Assembly: GCA_015222755.1 (NCBI GenBank)
Contig: JADFVX010000085.1
Span: 1-6,758, forward strand
Source: Pseudomonadota bacterium
Lineage (GTDB): Bacteria > Desulfobacterota > JADFVX01
Length of the DNA stretch: 6,758 nucleotides
Reading direction: 5' to 3'
Shown piece after piece: positions 1 to 6,050 of the stretch (positions within the stretch are counted from its first letter, which is position 1; every line of letters starts with the position of its first letter). The translations under genes were made by a program, and so were the position numbers. Below the pieces are notes generated by a model, which made no database searches, had not been told where the DNA came from, and saw only the letters and a list, made by a program, of their open reading frames with translations.

Positions 1-419
1 CCCTTTTTATCCTTAGACCCTTCAAAGCTGTCGGCCATGTATAGGACCTTTTTGAAGCCCGCATTGAGAAGCACCATGGCCGCCACCTTCGCCCTTCCAC
101 CGCTGCGGCAGAGCATGATAAGGGTGGTGTCTTTGGAATAACGCTCCTCTACATCTTTCACGAAATTGGCGTTCGTGTCCCAGCCTGGATAGAACTTGAG
201 CGGGATGTTCGGCACACCGTTGGGCAGGTCCGGGTGACCGACAAACTCGTATTCGGCCCTTGTCCTTATGTCGACAATAAAGGTGTTCTTGGGACTTTTC
301 ATCACCATCTTGTAGGACTCTTTGGAGTCGATCCCCACCGGCTCCACTCCTGCAAATACAGGGCTTTGAATCAATAGAATCGCAACTGCTAAAAGCAAAC
401 CTCTCTTGGCTATTTTCAT
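1..419 (-). CDS. Secreted rhodanese-like sulfurtransferase (3' end beyond window)
   Basis: This frame starts at ATG 419-417 after a good ribosome binding site (AAGGAG, 7-9 bases upstream). It stays open for 139 codons and leaves the window at its C-terminal side. Residues 1-23 look like a cleavable signal peptide (basic MKIAKR, hydrophobic core, VFA|G), so the domain should act in the periplasm. The rhodanese fold is indicated by FIVDIRTRAEYEFVGHP (about 47-63) and by the active-site loop CRSGGRA with catalytic Cys104. Rhodaneses carry sulfur as a cysteine persulfide and transfer it to thiophilic acceptors; the acceptor here is unknown. It lies downstream of norCB and a DUF2892 gene on the same strand, which recalls YgaP split in two. 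Hand-counted GC over 1-360 is about 52%, higher than the roughly 42% sampled in the symporter gene. Family assignment is firm; the physiological role is inferred. Confidence 0.9.
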   Translation of the reverse strand, partial: MKIAKRGLLLAVAILLIQSPVFAGVEPVGIDSKESYKMVMKSPKNTFIVDIRTRAEYEFVGHPDLPNGVPNIPLKFYPGWDTNANFVKDVEERYSKDTTLIMLCRSGGRAKVAAMVLLNAGFKKVLYMADSFEGSKDKK

Positions 420-445
420 TTAGTTCTCCTTCTTACTTGATTATT

Positions 446-456
446 TGTTCTGAACA
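446..456. promoter_or_regulatory. Palindrome TGTTCTGAACA in the rhodanese leader (candidate operator)
   Basis: This is a perfect 5+1+5 inverted repeat (TGTTC-T-GAACA), about 12 bp downstream of the extended -10 element and 27 bp before the rhodanese start codon. The position would suit a repressor site. I do not recognise the regulator, and an 11-bp palindrome can arise by chance. Confidence 0.3.
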
Positions 457-467
457 GAGAGATGAAA

Positions 468-476
468 ATTATAGCA
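468..476 (-). promoter_or_regulatory. Candidate extended -10 promoter for the rhodanese gene
   Basis: Read on the minus strand, this is TGC directly followed by a perfect TATAAT (468-473), which is an extended -10 element. No convincing -35 box is visible at 16-18 bp, as is usual for extended -10 promoters. The predicted start would be near 461, giving a leader of about 40 nt. This suggests the rhodanese can be transcribed independently of norCB. It is a sequence match only. Confidence 0.5.
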
Positions 477-506
477 ATTTTTTCATAAATGCTCAGAAAA
501 TGGGTG

Positions 507-701
507 CTATGATGTGCATTTTTTACAGGTTGATATGCCTAATATCGAATAGATGGGACAGATGCCAACAAGTCCTGTTACCAGGGGTATGATCCCGATT
601 AGCCCCCAGAGGCTCTTGGGACCTATAGCAACGAGGGATAATAGGACAACCCCCACAGCAATCCGAATTACTCTCTCTATTCCACTCTCATTTGCCTTCA
701 T
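507..701 (-). CDS. DUF2892 / YgaP-type small inner-membrane protein
   Basis: The product is a 64-residue protein. The chosen start (ATG 701-699) has an AAGGAGG ribosome binding site at 711-717. The upstream ATG at 782 would run 62 bases into norB coding sequence and lacks the family's N-terminal pattern. The sequence shows the DUF2892 (YgaP transmembrane domain) signature: a short polar N-terminus with NESGIERVIRI, then two hydrophobic segments (about 12-27 and 32-54) joined by GPKSLWG. The C-terminus carries Cys48, Cys59 and Cys62, with a CKKC motif at 59-62. In E. coli YgaP this domain is fused behind a rhodanese; here the rhodanese is the next gene downstream. The start lies 19 bp after the norB stop, so co-transcription is likely. 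Its function is not established; anchoring or partnering a sulfurtransferase is an inference from the fusion. Confidence 0.85.
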   Translation of the reverse strand: MKANESGIERVIRIAVGVVLLSLVAIGPKSLWGLIGIIPLVTGLVGICPIYSILGISTCKKCTS

Positions 702-710
702 CTTGTCTTC

Positions 711-717
711 CCTCCTT
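711..717 (-). promoter_or_regulatory. Ribosome binding site fixing the DUF2892 start
   Basis: AAGGAGG on the minus strand lies 9 bases before ATG 701-699, within the 19-bp gap after norB. It supports the 64-residue protein over the longer frame that opens at 782. Confidence 0.75.
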
Positions 718-720
718 TTT

Positions 721-2049
721 CTATCCTTTTGTCCTTGATTTTGCCGATGAAAAAAAATCATAAAGGTAGATCCCCAAACCAAGGGTAAAGGTGATACCGA
801 AGAAGAATCTCAGGCCGTAGAAGAGTGCTATATGTTCCTGTGCTTCCATGAAGGGCATACCCAGAATCCTCTGCAGGTAAACCTGAACAATACCTGCACC
901 AGTAAGTGACAAGCCCATAAATAGCATGGAAATAACCATCGTCCAGAAGGCGATGACCTCAGCCTTCTGATTAAGAGACTCCTGATTCCTTAAATTGGGA
1001 ACAGCGTAAGATATCATGGCGATGACTATCATTACATAAGCGCCGAAAAAGGCCATATGTCCATGGCTGGCGGTTATCTGTGTACCGTGTGTATAATAGT
1101 TGATTTGCGGCATGGTATGCAGAAAGCCCCAAACTCCGGCTCCCACAAAGGACATGATAGTCGTTCCCACTGTCCATAGGATTGCGGCCTTGTTTTGATG
1201 GCTCCTGGTTTTCTTGCTTAGCATATCAAAGGAGAAAGCGATCATTGCCGCAAAGGGGAGAACTTCAAAGACAGAGAACCATGCTCCCCATGTCTGCCAG
1301 AATTCGGGAGCGCCAATCCAGTAGTAGTGATGACCGGTGCCGATTATACCGGTAATAAAGGTAAGTCCGACAATTATATAGAGCCACTTTTCAGCGACCT
1401 CCCTCTCTGCCCCGGTAAGCTTGATGAGCAAAAATGAAAGGATCGCCGCCATGATGAGCTCCCAGACACCCTCAACCCAGAGATGCACGACCAACCACCA
1501 GTAGTACTTGTCAACGATCATATTGTCCGGCTTAAAGAAGGCAAAGAGATATAAAAGTGCCATCCCTATAAAGCCGATTAACAGGACTATCGATGTACTC
1601 GTTCTTTTCTTCCCTTTGAGCATGGTCATTGATATGTTATAGATGAACATCAAGACCACTATCACGATGGCAACCTTAATAATAAAAGGCTGCTCGAGAA
1701 ACTCTCTTCCGTCATGCCACCTGAAAAGATAGCCGACTACGGCGGTAACCCCTCCTGCCAGAAAGAGCCAGAACTGCGTTATGGCAAGCTTGACACTGTA
1801 CAGTTCTCCTTCTACCTCTTCCGGAATCAGGTAATAGGTGGAACCCATAAAGCCAAAGATCAGCCAGACAACAAGAAGGTTGATATGTATCATGCGGGCA
1901 ATGTGAAAAGGTATTGCCGGGAACAGAAAGTCAGGCCACATATACTGAGCGCCAATAATTAGTCCGAAGACAATCTGACCGGCAAAGAGCAGCATCGCCG
2001 CAACAAAAAACGGGTAGGCTACTTGCTGCGATTCATATTGATACTTCAT
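721..2049 (-). CDS. norB: Nitric oxide reductase catalytic subunit (cytochrome b)
   Basis: NorB reduces two NO to N2O at a heme b3/non-heme FeB centre in the inner membrane, using electrons delivered by NorC. The 442-residue protein is close to the usual length for cNOR and has no N-terminal quinol-oxidase-type extension, so it is cNOR rather than qNOR. By comparison with known NorB, the ligands are all present. Low-spin heme b is bound by His55 (ARMIH) and His331; heme b3 by His329 (ASHGH, 327-331). FeB is bound by His189, His240 and His241 (GTGHH) and Glu193 (HLWVEGVWE). The conserved Glu197 and Glu262 are also present. About twelve hydrophobic helices are visible. The start ATG 2049-2047 has AAGGAGG at 2055-2061. 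It sits 39 bp downstream of norC and 19 bp upstream of the DUF2892 gene. Confidence 0.97.
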   Translation of the reverse strand: MKYQYESQQVAYPFFVAAMLLFAGQIVFGLIIGAQYMWPDFLFPAIPFHIARMIHINLLVVWLIFGFMGSTYYLIPEEVEGELYSVKLAITQFWLFLAGGVTAVVGYLFRWHDGREFLEQPFIIKVAIVIVVLMFIYNISMTMLKGKKRTSTSIVLLIGFIGMALLYLFAFFKPDNMIVDKYYWWLVVHLWVEGVWELIMAAILSFLLIKLTGAEREVAEKWLYIIVGLTFITGIIGTGHHYYWIGAPEFWQTWGAWFSVFEVLPFAAMIAFSFDMLSKKTRSHQNKAAILWTVGTTIMSFVGAGVWGFLHTMPQINYYTHGTQITASHGHMAFFGAYVMIVIAMISYAVPNLRNQESLNQKAEVIAFWTMVISMLFMGLSLTGAGIVQVYLQRILGMPFMEAQEHIALFYGLRFFFGITFTLGLGIYLYDFFSSAKSRTKG

Positions 2050-2088
2050 CGTTCCCTCCTTTGCTACATTTATATTTTAATGATGCCT

Positions 2089-2505
2089 TTACCCTTCTTT
2101 GTTGGGCGGCCAGTTGCTGGCATTAACATTGTTCATCCACTTAAAAAACTCAACAAGTCCGTCAATATCTTTCTCTGAGAGGTCAAACTGAGGCATCCTC
2201 CTGGTCCCACCCCAGCCGTGCTCAGCAGTTATTTCTAATATCTCTCTCACACCTTCCTCACCCAGTCTCGTTATCACATTCCCCAGCTCCGGAGCATAAT
2301 AAGCTCCCTCTCCGAGAAGGGTATGACAGTCGATGCAGACGTGTTTTTCCCAGACCTTTTTCCCCCAGACAACCTCTTCCGAAATATTTTCGGGGTGTGT
2401 TCTCTCCGGAAAACTGGCGTGTGTCAAGTAGGTCAGCACAAGAAAGATCACCAGGGTAAGTCCACTACCTCCAATACAGATATTTCTTACTGAAGACTTT
2501 GTCAT
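2089..2505 (-). CDS. norC: Nitric oxide reductase cytochrome c subunit
   Basis: NorC is the membrane-anchored monoheme cytochrome c that feeds electrons to NorB. The 138-residue protein has one N-terminal transmembrane segment (about 9-28) that remains as an anchor, then a periplasmic domain. The heme c site is CIDCH at 57-61, followed by the NorC hallmark TLLGEGAYYAPEL. Met104 in RRMPQF is the expected distal heme ligand. Length and motif order match the family. The start ATG 2505-2503 has a purine-rich AGAGGGGG upstream, weaker than the norB site. It is the first gene of the minus-strand cluster and faces the 317-bp divergent intergenic region. The accessory genes norQ and norD, often next to norCB, are not in this window. 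Confidence 0.97.
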   Translation of the reverse strand: MTKSSVRNICIGGSGLTLVIFLVLTYLTHASFPERTHPENISEEVVWGKKVWEKHVCIDCHTLLGEGAYYAPELGNVITRLGEEGVREILEITAEHGWGGTRRMPQFDLSEKDIDGLVEFFKWMNNVNASNWPPNKEG

Positions 2506-2542
2506 GTTTCCCCCTCTTTTATTTGTTTTTTCTTAATCTTTA

Positions 2543-2570
2543 AGCATATCAAAGTATAAATGTAAGTCAA
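2543..2570 (-). promoter_or_regulatory. Candidate norC promoter
   Basis: Read on the minus strand: -35 TTGACT (2570-2565), a 16-bp spacer, and -10 TATGCT (2548-2543) preceded by TGA, which is an extended -10 arrangement. The predicted start near 2536 leaves a leader of about 30 nt to the norC ATG. The -35 matches consensus at 5 of 6 bases and the -10 at 4 of 6. This is the best sigma70-type match I found upstream of norC; no sigma54 element (TGGC-N8-TGC) was seen. Confidence 0.45.
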
Positions 2571-2584
2571 AAATTTTATTTATC

Positions 2585-2611
2585 CATACGGATTGAAATG
2601 TTGTACATACG
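2585..2611. repeat. Direct repeat CATACG, 21 bp apart, upstream of the norC promoter
   Basis: CATACG occurs at 2585-2590 and 2606-2611, a start-to-start spacing of 21 bp or two helical turns. The pair lies just upstream of the candidate norC -35 box, where an activator could bind. The repeat unit is short and I recognise no regulator for it. Confidence 0.25.
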
Positions 2612-2620
2612 AAGGATTTT

Positions 2621-2660
2621 AAAAATTAACATTTCCAATAAGTAATGAGGGTTAATATTT
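2621..2660. repeat. Imperfect inverted repeat in the norC/symporter intergenic region
   Basis: The arms AAAAATTAAC (2621-2630) and GTTAATATTT (2651-2660) pair at 9 of 10 positions around a 20-base centre. It is AT-rich and lies about midway between the two divergent genes. It could be a regulator site or chance in AT-rich DNA. Confidence 0.25.
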
Positions 2661-2822
2661 GTGATGTTTTTTATGAAGCCGGTAGTGCTTAATCCCTATC
2701 CTGTTTCCCGGCAATACACTTCTTTTTGCATAATATTAAAAAAACCTTTTAATCCCATGTGAAAATAGATAAAATTCCGAGTTTATATACTAATGCTTCA
2801 TTTTTAAGGGAGGTTCTTATTC

Positions 2823-4322
2823 ATGTCGGACAGAGGACAATGGAAGAGTGAATTCGGCTTTGTTTTGGCTGCTGTAGGTTCTGCGATAGGTCTTGGTAAC
2901 ATTTGGCGTTTTTCCTACATGGCATATGAAAACGGTGGAGGTGCCTTCATGATTCCCTACATCTTTGCGCTTCTTACCGCAGGCATACCGCTTCTCATAC
3001 TTGAGTTTGGTATAGGTCACGAGCGCATCGGCAGTGCACCGCTTGCATTCGCCAAGATAAACCGCAGGTGGGAGTGGCTAGGTTGGTGGGCTGTCATCTT
3101 CGTTATGTTTGGAATTGTCCTCTACTACACGGTAATTATTGCATGGTGTCTCAATTTCTTTAAATACTCTTTTACCCTGGCCTGGGGGGATGATACGCAA
3201 AAGTTCTTCTTGGAAGAGTTCCTGCAATTATCGGATTCACCTTTTCCAACTGGTAACGTGAGAACACCTATAATTGTGTCACTAGCAATTATATGGTTCC
3301 TTAATTGGGCTATTGTGTACAGGGGTGTTCAGAAAGGAATAGAAACGGCTAACAAGATATTTATGCCACTTCTTTTTATTCTTACTGCTATCCTCGTTTT
3401 CTGGTCATTGACACTTGATGGTGCAGGGGCTGGAATAGAGGCATATCTTAAACCTGATTTTTCAAAGATCACAAAGCCTAAGGTATGGATAGATGCATAC
3501 AGTCAGATATTTTTTACATTGAGCCTGGGCTTCGGAATTATGATCACTTATGCCAGTTACCTGCCTGCGAAATCTAATATCACAAAAAGCGCCTTTACAA
3601 TTGCCCTTATTAATAGCGGTTTTTCAATTTTCGCAGGGCTTGCTACTTTTTCCGTGCTCGGCTATATGGCCTTACAACAAGGTGTGAATGTTGATGATGT
3701 TGTTAAAGAAACGATAATTCTTGCTTTCGTTGCCTATCCAAAAGCAATGACTCTTCTTCCCGGTGGGAATGTTTTCGGGGCCATCTTCTTCTTCAGCCTT
3801 GTGGTGGCCGGTCTTTCTTCATCAATATCCATCATTGAGGCCTTTGTGTCAGCTGTTGTAGACAAGTTTGGGGTGAATAGGCAGGCATTGATTACCTACA
3901 CTGCTGTTTTCGGGTTTTTGGGGTCTGTGGTCTTTACGACTCAGTCAGGCCTTTTATGGCTTGACATTGTAGATCACTTTATTACCACCTACGGGCTGAT
4001 TGTAGTTGGAATACTGGAGTGTATACTGGTGGGATGGCTATTCAAATTTGAACTGATTAAAAAACATATTAATAAGGTGTCAAGTATTCATGTTGGCACT
4101 ATATGGGGATTTCTGATCAGGTTCTTTGTTCCCGTTATACTGTTAATTATTCTTATTTTCAACCTTGTAACAGAATTAAGCCAGCCCTATGAAAACTACT
4201 CATGGACTTCACTTATTCTAATAGGAAGGGACTGGTTGCTGGCTACACTTGTGGCTGGGTTCTTAATTGCTTCAAGGCCCTGGAAGACAGAGCGGCACAA
4301 GGAAGAGGGGCGTGCATCCTAG
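2823..4322 (+). CDS. Neurotransmitter:sodium symporter (NSS/SNF) family transporter, probable amino acid uptake
   Basis: The product is a 499-residue, about 12-helix inner-membrane protein of the LeuT-fold NSS family, which couples Na+ entry to uptake of amino acids or related amines. The family signature is in helix 1 (GSAIGLGNIWRF, 19-30) and helix 2 (GGGAFMIPY then GIPLLILE). By comparison with LeuT, the likely Na+ ligands are Ala21, Asn26, Thr232 and Asn264 for site 1 and Ser332/Ser333 for site 2. Tyr102 and the unwound helix-6 segment FFTLSLGFG (230-238) line the substrate site. Arg29 matches the extracellular-gate Arg. The last hydrophobic segment is about 463-484, followed by a charged tail. 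The start ATG 2823 has AAGGGAGG at 2806-2813. No small companion subunit frame is seen next to it. Substrate cannot be assigned from sequence alone. It is divergent from norC. Confidence 0.93.
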   Translation: MSDRGQWKSEFGFVLAAVGSAIGLGNIWRFSYMAYENGGGAFMIPYIFALLTAGIPLLILEFGIGHERIGSAPLAFAKINRRWEWLGWWAVIFVMFGIVLYYTVIIAWCLNFFKYSFTLAWGDDTQKFFLEEFLQLSDSPFPTGNVRTPIIVSLAIIWFLNWAIVYRGVQKGIETANKIFMPLLFILTAILVFWSLTLDGAGAGIEAYLKPDFSKITKPKVWIDAYSQIFFTLSLGFGIMITYASYLPAKSNITKSAFTIALINSGFSIFAGLATFSVLGYMALQQGVNVDDVVKETIILAFVAYPKAMTLLPGGNVFGAIFFFSLVVAGLSSSISIIEAFVSAVVDKFGVNRQALITYTAVFGFLGSVVFTTQSGLLWLDIVDHFITTYGLIVVGILECILVGWLFKFELIKKHINKVSSIHVGTIWGFLIRFFVPVILLIILIFNLVTELSQPYENYSWTSLILIGRDWLLATLVAGFLIASRPWKTERHKEEGRAS

Positions 4323-4389
4323 ATACTCTAAACATTCTTGCAGCGAAGAAGTATTGCTGTTAGTCTTAGCTCTTAATTGAGGGTTTTTT

Positions 4390-5511
4390 ATGAAGCTGGA
4401 AAGAAAAGCAAAGCATGTAATCGCAGTAGGTGGCGGTAAGGGCGGAGTCGGAAAGAGTGTCTGTTCCGCAGCCCTTGCCTTTGCCTTATCGAAAAAAGGT
4501 AAAAGAACGGTGCTTGCTGATTTTGACCTGGGTGCTGCAAATCTTCACACCTATCTGGGCCTCAACGCTGCCTGTACGCTTACGGATTTTATGCATAAAA
4601 AGGTAGAATCCCTTGAAGATGCGATAGTTCCTACAGGTTTTGAAAACCTTTCATTCCTTAGCGGAGGCGATTACAGTTTTGGTGCTGCAAACCCTGCCCA
4701 CTGGATGAAGCTAAAGGTTATGCGTCATATCCATGCCATAGATGCCGATTTTGTGATCCTGGACCTGGGGGCCGGTACAAGTTACAACGTGCTGGATCTT
4801 TTCGGTACAGCCGACAAGGGTATTGTAGTAACGGTACCGGAGCCTGGAGCGGTTATCAATGCCTATGCATTTTTAAAGGGAGCGCTTTTCAGGAAGATTC
4901 ATACTGTATTCGGACGGCATACAAAGATAGGGCCTGTGATTGACAAAATGGTCAATAGTGGCGAGTCTCATGGAACATTTGGTCTTCATACCTTTAAAGA
5001 GATAATTGAAAAGAGTGACCCCGATCTGACACCTCTTATTAATGAGATAGGTGAGTGGTTTAAACCCTTACTTCTTGTAAATATGACAAAGGGAGATGAT
5101 CACCAGATAATTGAGAACCTTGAAGGGCTTTGCAGCCGAAAACTCGGTGTGGAGTTACAGGAGCTGGCATCTGTCCCGGCTAACAGGGAGCTTAGCCGCT
5201 ATCTTATGAACATGCTTGATTTTTTTGTTTCATACAGGTCGGCTGACATTATGGCTGGAATAAACAGGGCTGCAGATTCACTTCTGGGAGAAATAAATAC
5301 GGAAGCCGCTGAAGAAAGGGTGTTCAGGACTGATTTTGATGATGATATTCTCCAAGGAATCAGCAAGCTTATAGACGGCCTTGATGATATGCTTTTTTTA
5401 ACTGTCAGCAAAGAACTTATGAAGTGCCGTCTATTTTTTAAGCCCTTATATGTTATTAAGGCACTTGTAGGAATGGGTGTTGATGATGATCTTTTTTTCT
5501 GCCCTGATTGA
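4390..5511 (+). CDS. FlhG/MinD-like P-loop ATPase (SIMIBI class) with a C-terminal extension
   Basis: The protein has 373 residues. The N-terminal half is a MinD/ParA-type ATPase: deviant Walker A GGGKGGVGKS (14-23, with signature Lys17 and Lys22), switch I region DFDLGAANLHTYLG (44-57), and Walker B-like FVILDLGAGTS (121-131). The order and spacing resemble FlhG/YlxH (COG0455-type) more than plasmid ParA. FlhG and MinD proteins cycle between ATP-bound membrane dimers and free monomers to place or count structures. No flagellar, polar or partition partner lies nearby, so its target is unknown. Residues from about 300 onward extend beyond the ATPase core and include a basic/hydrophobic stretch (345-363) followed by acidic residues. 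The start ATG 4390 has GAGGG at 4379-4383, then six T. It is 67 bp after the symporter stop and possibly co-transcribed. Confidence 0.9.
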   Translation: MKLERKAKHVIAVGGGKGGVGKSVCSAALAFALSKKGKRTVLADFDLGAANLHTYLGLNAACTLTDFMHKKVESLEDAIVPTGFENLSFLSGGDYSFGAANPAHWMKLKVMRHIHAIDADFVILDLGAGTSYNVLDLFGTADKGIVVTVPEPGAVINAYAFLKGALFRKIHTVFGRHTKIGPVIDKMVNSGESHGTFGLHTFKEIIEKSDPDLTPLINEIGEWFKPLLLVNMTKGDDHQIIENLEGLCSRKLGVELQELASVPANRELSRYLMNMLDFFVSYRSADIMAGINRAADSLLGEINTEAAEERVFRTDFDDDILQGISKLIDGLDDMLFLTVSKELMKCRLFFKPLYVIKALVGMGVDDDLFFCPD

Positions 5512-5630
5512 GCTTGTTTGAATAAGCAGTGCAGGCCTGCCTTCTTTCAAGGATTAAGACGGAGGCTGAGGGTTTCTGTATGACGGGATACTATCATGCC
5601 TATGGAACAACTGTAGTTCTGTCCCAATTA

Positions 5631-5975
5631 TCATCGTGAGGTCTCATAATTGAAGGATTTAACTACGTCTCCTTCCATGAAGGTAATGCTAAGCCGTTGA
5701 AATTCTTCTTCCAACTTGTCTCCCATTAACGGAACGCTGGCCCTTATATAGAGGTAACTCCATATCTCCATACCCTCATCATCCTTACCTGTCATCTGCG
5801 GCTGTCCAAAACTTTTTTCAATATCGCTCTTTAATGTGCTTCCTCTTTCAATCAGATCAATTTGACTGATGGTAAAAGGTCTGCCGCTTTTTACCTTGAT
5901 CGGGCCACAAGCGAAAAGGGCCGTCATAATTACGGTCAAAATAAAGAGTTGAAAGGTGTATTTCAAAGGATTCAT
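5631..5975 (-). CDS. Small lipoprotein with BamE/SmpA-like domain
   Basis: The product is a 114-residue precursor. Residues 1-22 are a lipoprotein signal peptide and the lipobox is LFAC with Cys23 as the lipidated residue. Gly24 after the Cys does not match the Asp+2 inner-membrane retention signal, so outer-membrane sorting is likely if that rule applies. The mature part has the SmpA/OmlA/BamE-type pattern: ISQIDLIERGSTLKSDIEKSFGQP (37-60), then EIWSYLY (70-76) and a C-terminal strand. In BamE this fold supports the outer-membrane protein assembly machine, but many small lipoproteins share it, so I do not call it bamE. The start ATG 5975-5973 has AGGAG close upstream. It is convergent with the ATPase gene and divergent from the metal-binding protein gene. 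Confidence 0.82.
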   Translation of the reverse strand: MNPLKYTFQLFILTVIMTALFACGPIKVKSGRPFTISQIDLIERGSTLKSDIEKSFGQPQMTGKDDEGMEIWSYLYIRASVPLMGDKLEEEFQRLSITFMEGDVVKSFNYETSR

Positions 5976-5999
5976 ACTAAGCTCCTGTTATTTACACTA

Positions 6000-6028
6000 A
6001 TACTAGCCTTTGATAGTCTTTCTGTCAA
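6000..6028 (-). promoter_or_regulatory. Promoter of the small lipoprotein gene
   Basis: Read on the minus strand: a perfect -35 TTGACA (6028-6023), a 17-bp spacer, and -10 TAGTAT (6005-6000, 4 of 6). The start would be near 5993, leaving a leader of under 20 nt that still contains the AGGAG ribosome binding site. The consensus -35 and ideal spacing make this one of the better promoter matches in the window. Confidence 0.6.
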
Positions 6029-6036
6029 ATAGAGTG

Positions 6037-6046
6037 AAACCGGTTT
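6037..6046. promoter_or_regulatory. Perfect palindrome AAACCGGTTT between divergent promoters (candidate operator)
   Basis: A perfect 10-bp palindrome sits in the 22-bp gap between the -35 box of the lipoprotein gene (ends at 6028) and the -35 box of the metal-binding protein gene (starts at 6051). One dimeric regulator here could act on both promoters. It is not a recognisable Zur, Fur or MntR consensus. Confidence 0.35.
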
Positions 6047-6050
6047 ATAC

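Larger units (their letters stand above)
2506..2822. other. 317-bp divergent intergenic region between norC and the symporter gene
   Basis: No credible coding frame or RNA gene is seen. It is strongly AT-rich. It holds the candidate norC promoter (2543-2570), the CATACG direct repeat, the inverted repeat 2621-2660, and a TTGTGA half-site at 2659-2664 whose partner half is poor. On the plus strand, a TATACT hexamer at 2786-2791 could be the symporter -10 box, but no good -35 lies 16-18 bp upstream. The symporter ribosome binding site AAGGGAGG is at 2806-2813. Confidence 0.6.

Noticed and set aside
507..782. Longer 91-residue version of the DUF2892 protein starting at 782
   Set aside because: The extra 27 residues overlap norB coding sequence, are polar and unlike the family. 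A strong AAGGAGG precedes the internal ATG at 701.
2539..2552. FNR/DNR box upstream of norC (TTGAT-N4-TTAAA on the minus strand)
   Set aside because: Only the left half matches; the right half agrees at 3 of 5 positions, and the site covers the candidate -10 box, which does not suit an activator.
4340..4389. Possible terminator between the symporter and ATPase genes (short CAGC/GCTG pairing and a six-T run)
   Set aside because: The four-pair stem has an 11-base loop and no adjacent T run. The T run lies between the ATPase RBS and its ATG, so it is a spacer rather than a terminator tail.
5492..5498. Run of seven T near the ATPase 3' end as a frameshift that truncated a longer protein
   Set aside because: Both alternative frames hit a stop within about 30 bases after the run, so no longer product would be restored.
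5531..5540. Perfect palindrome GCAGGCCTGC downstream of the ATPase gene as a terminator
   Set aside because: With a minimal loop the stem is only three pairs, and no T tract follows directly. No other convincing terminator was found in 5512-5630.
5580..5639. 19-codon frame (starts MTGYYHAYG) after the ATPase gene, with GGAGG/GAGGG upstream
   Set aside because: It is too short, has no recognisable feature, and overlaps the convergent lipoprotein gene's stop. It could be a leader peptide or nothing.
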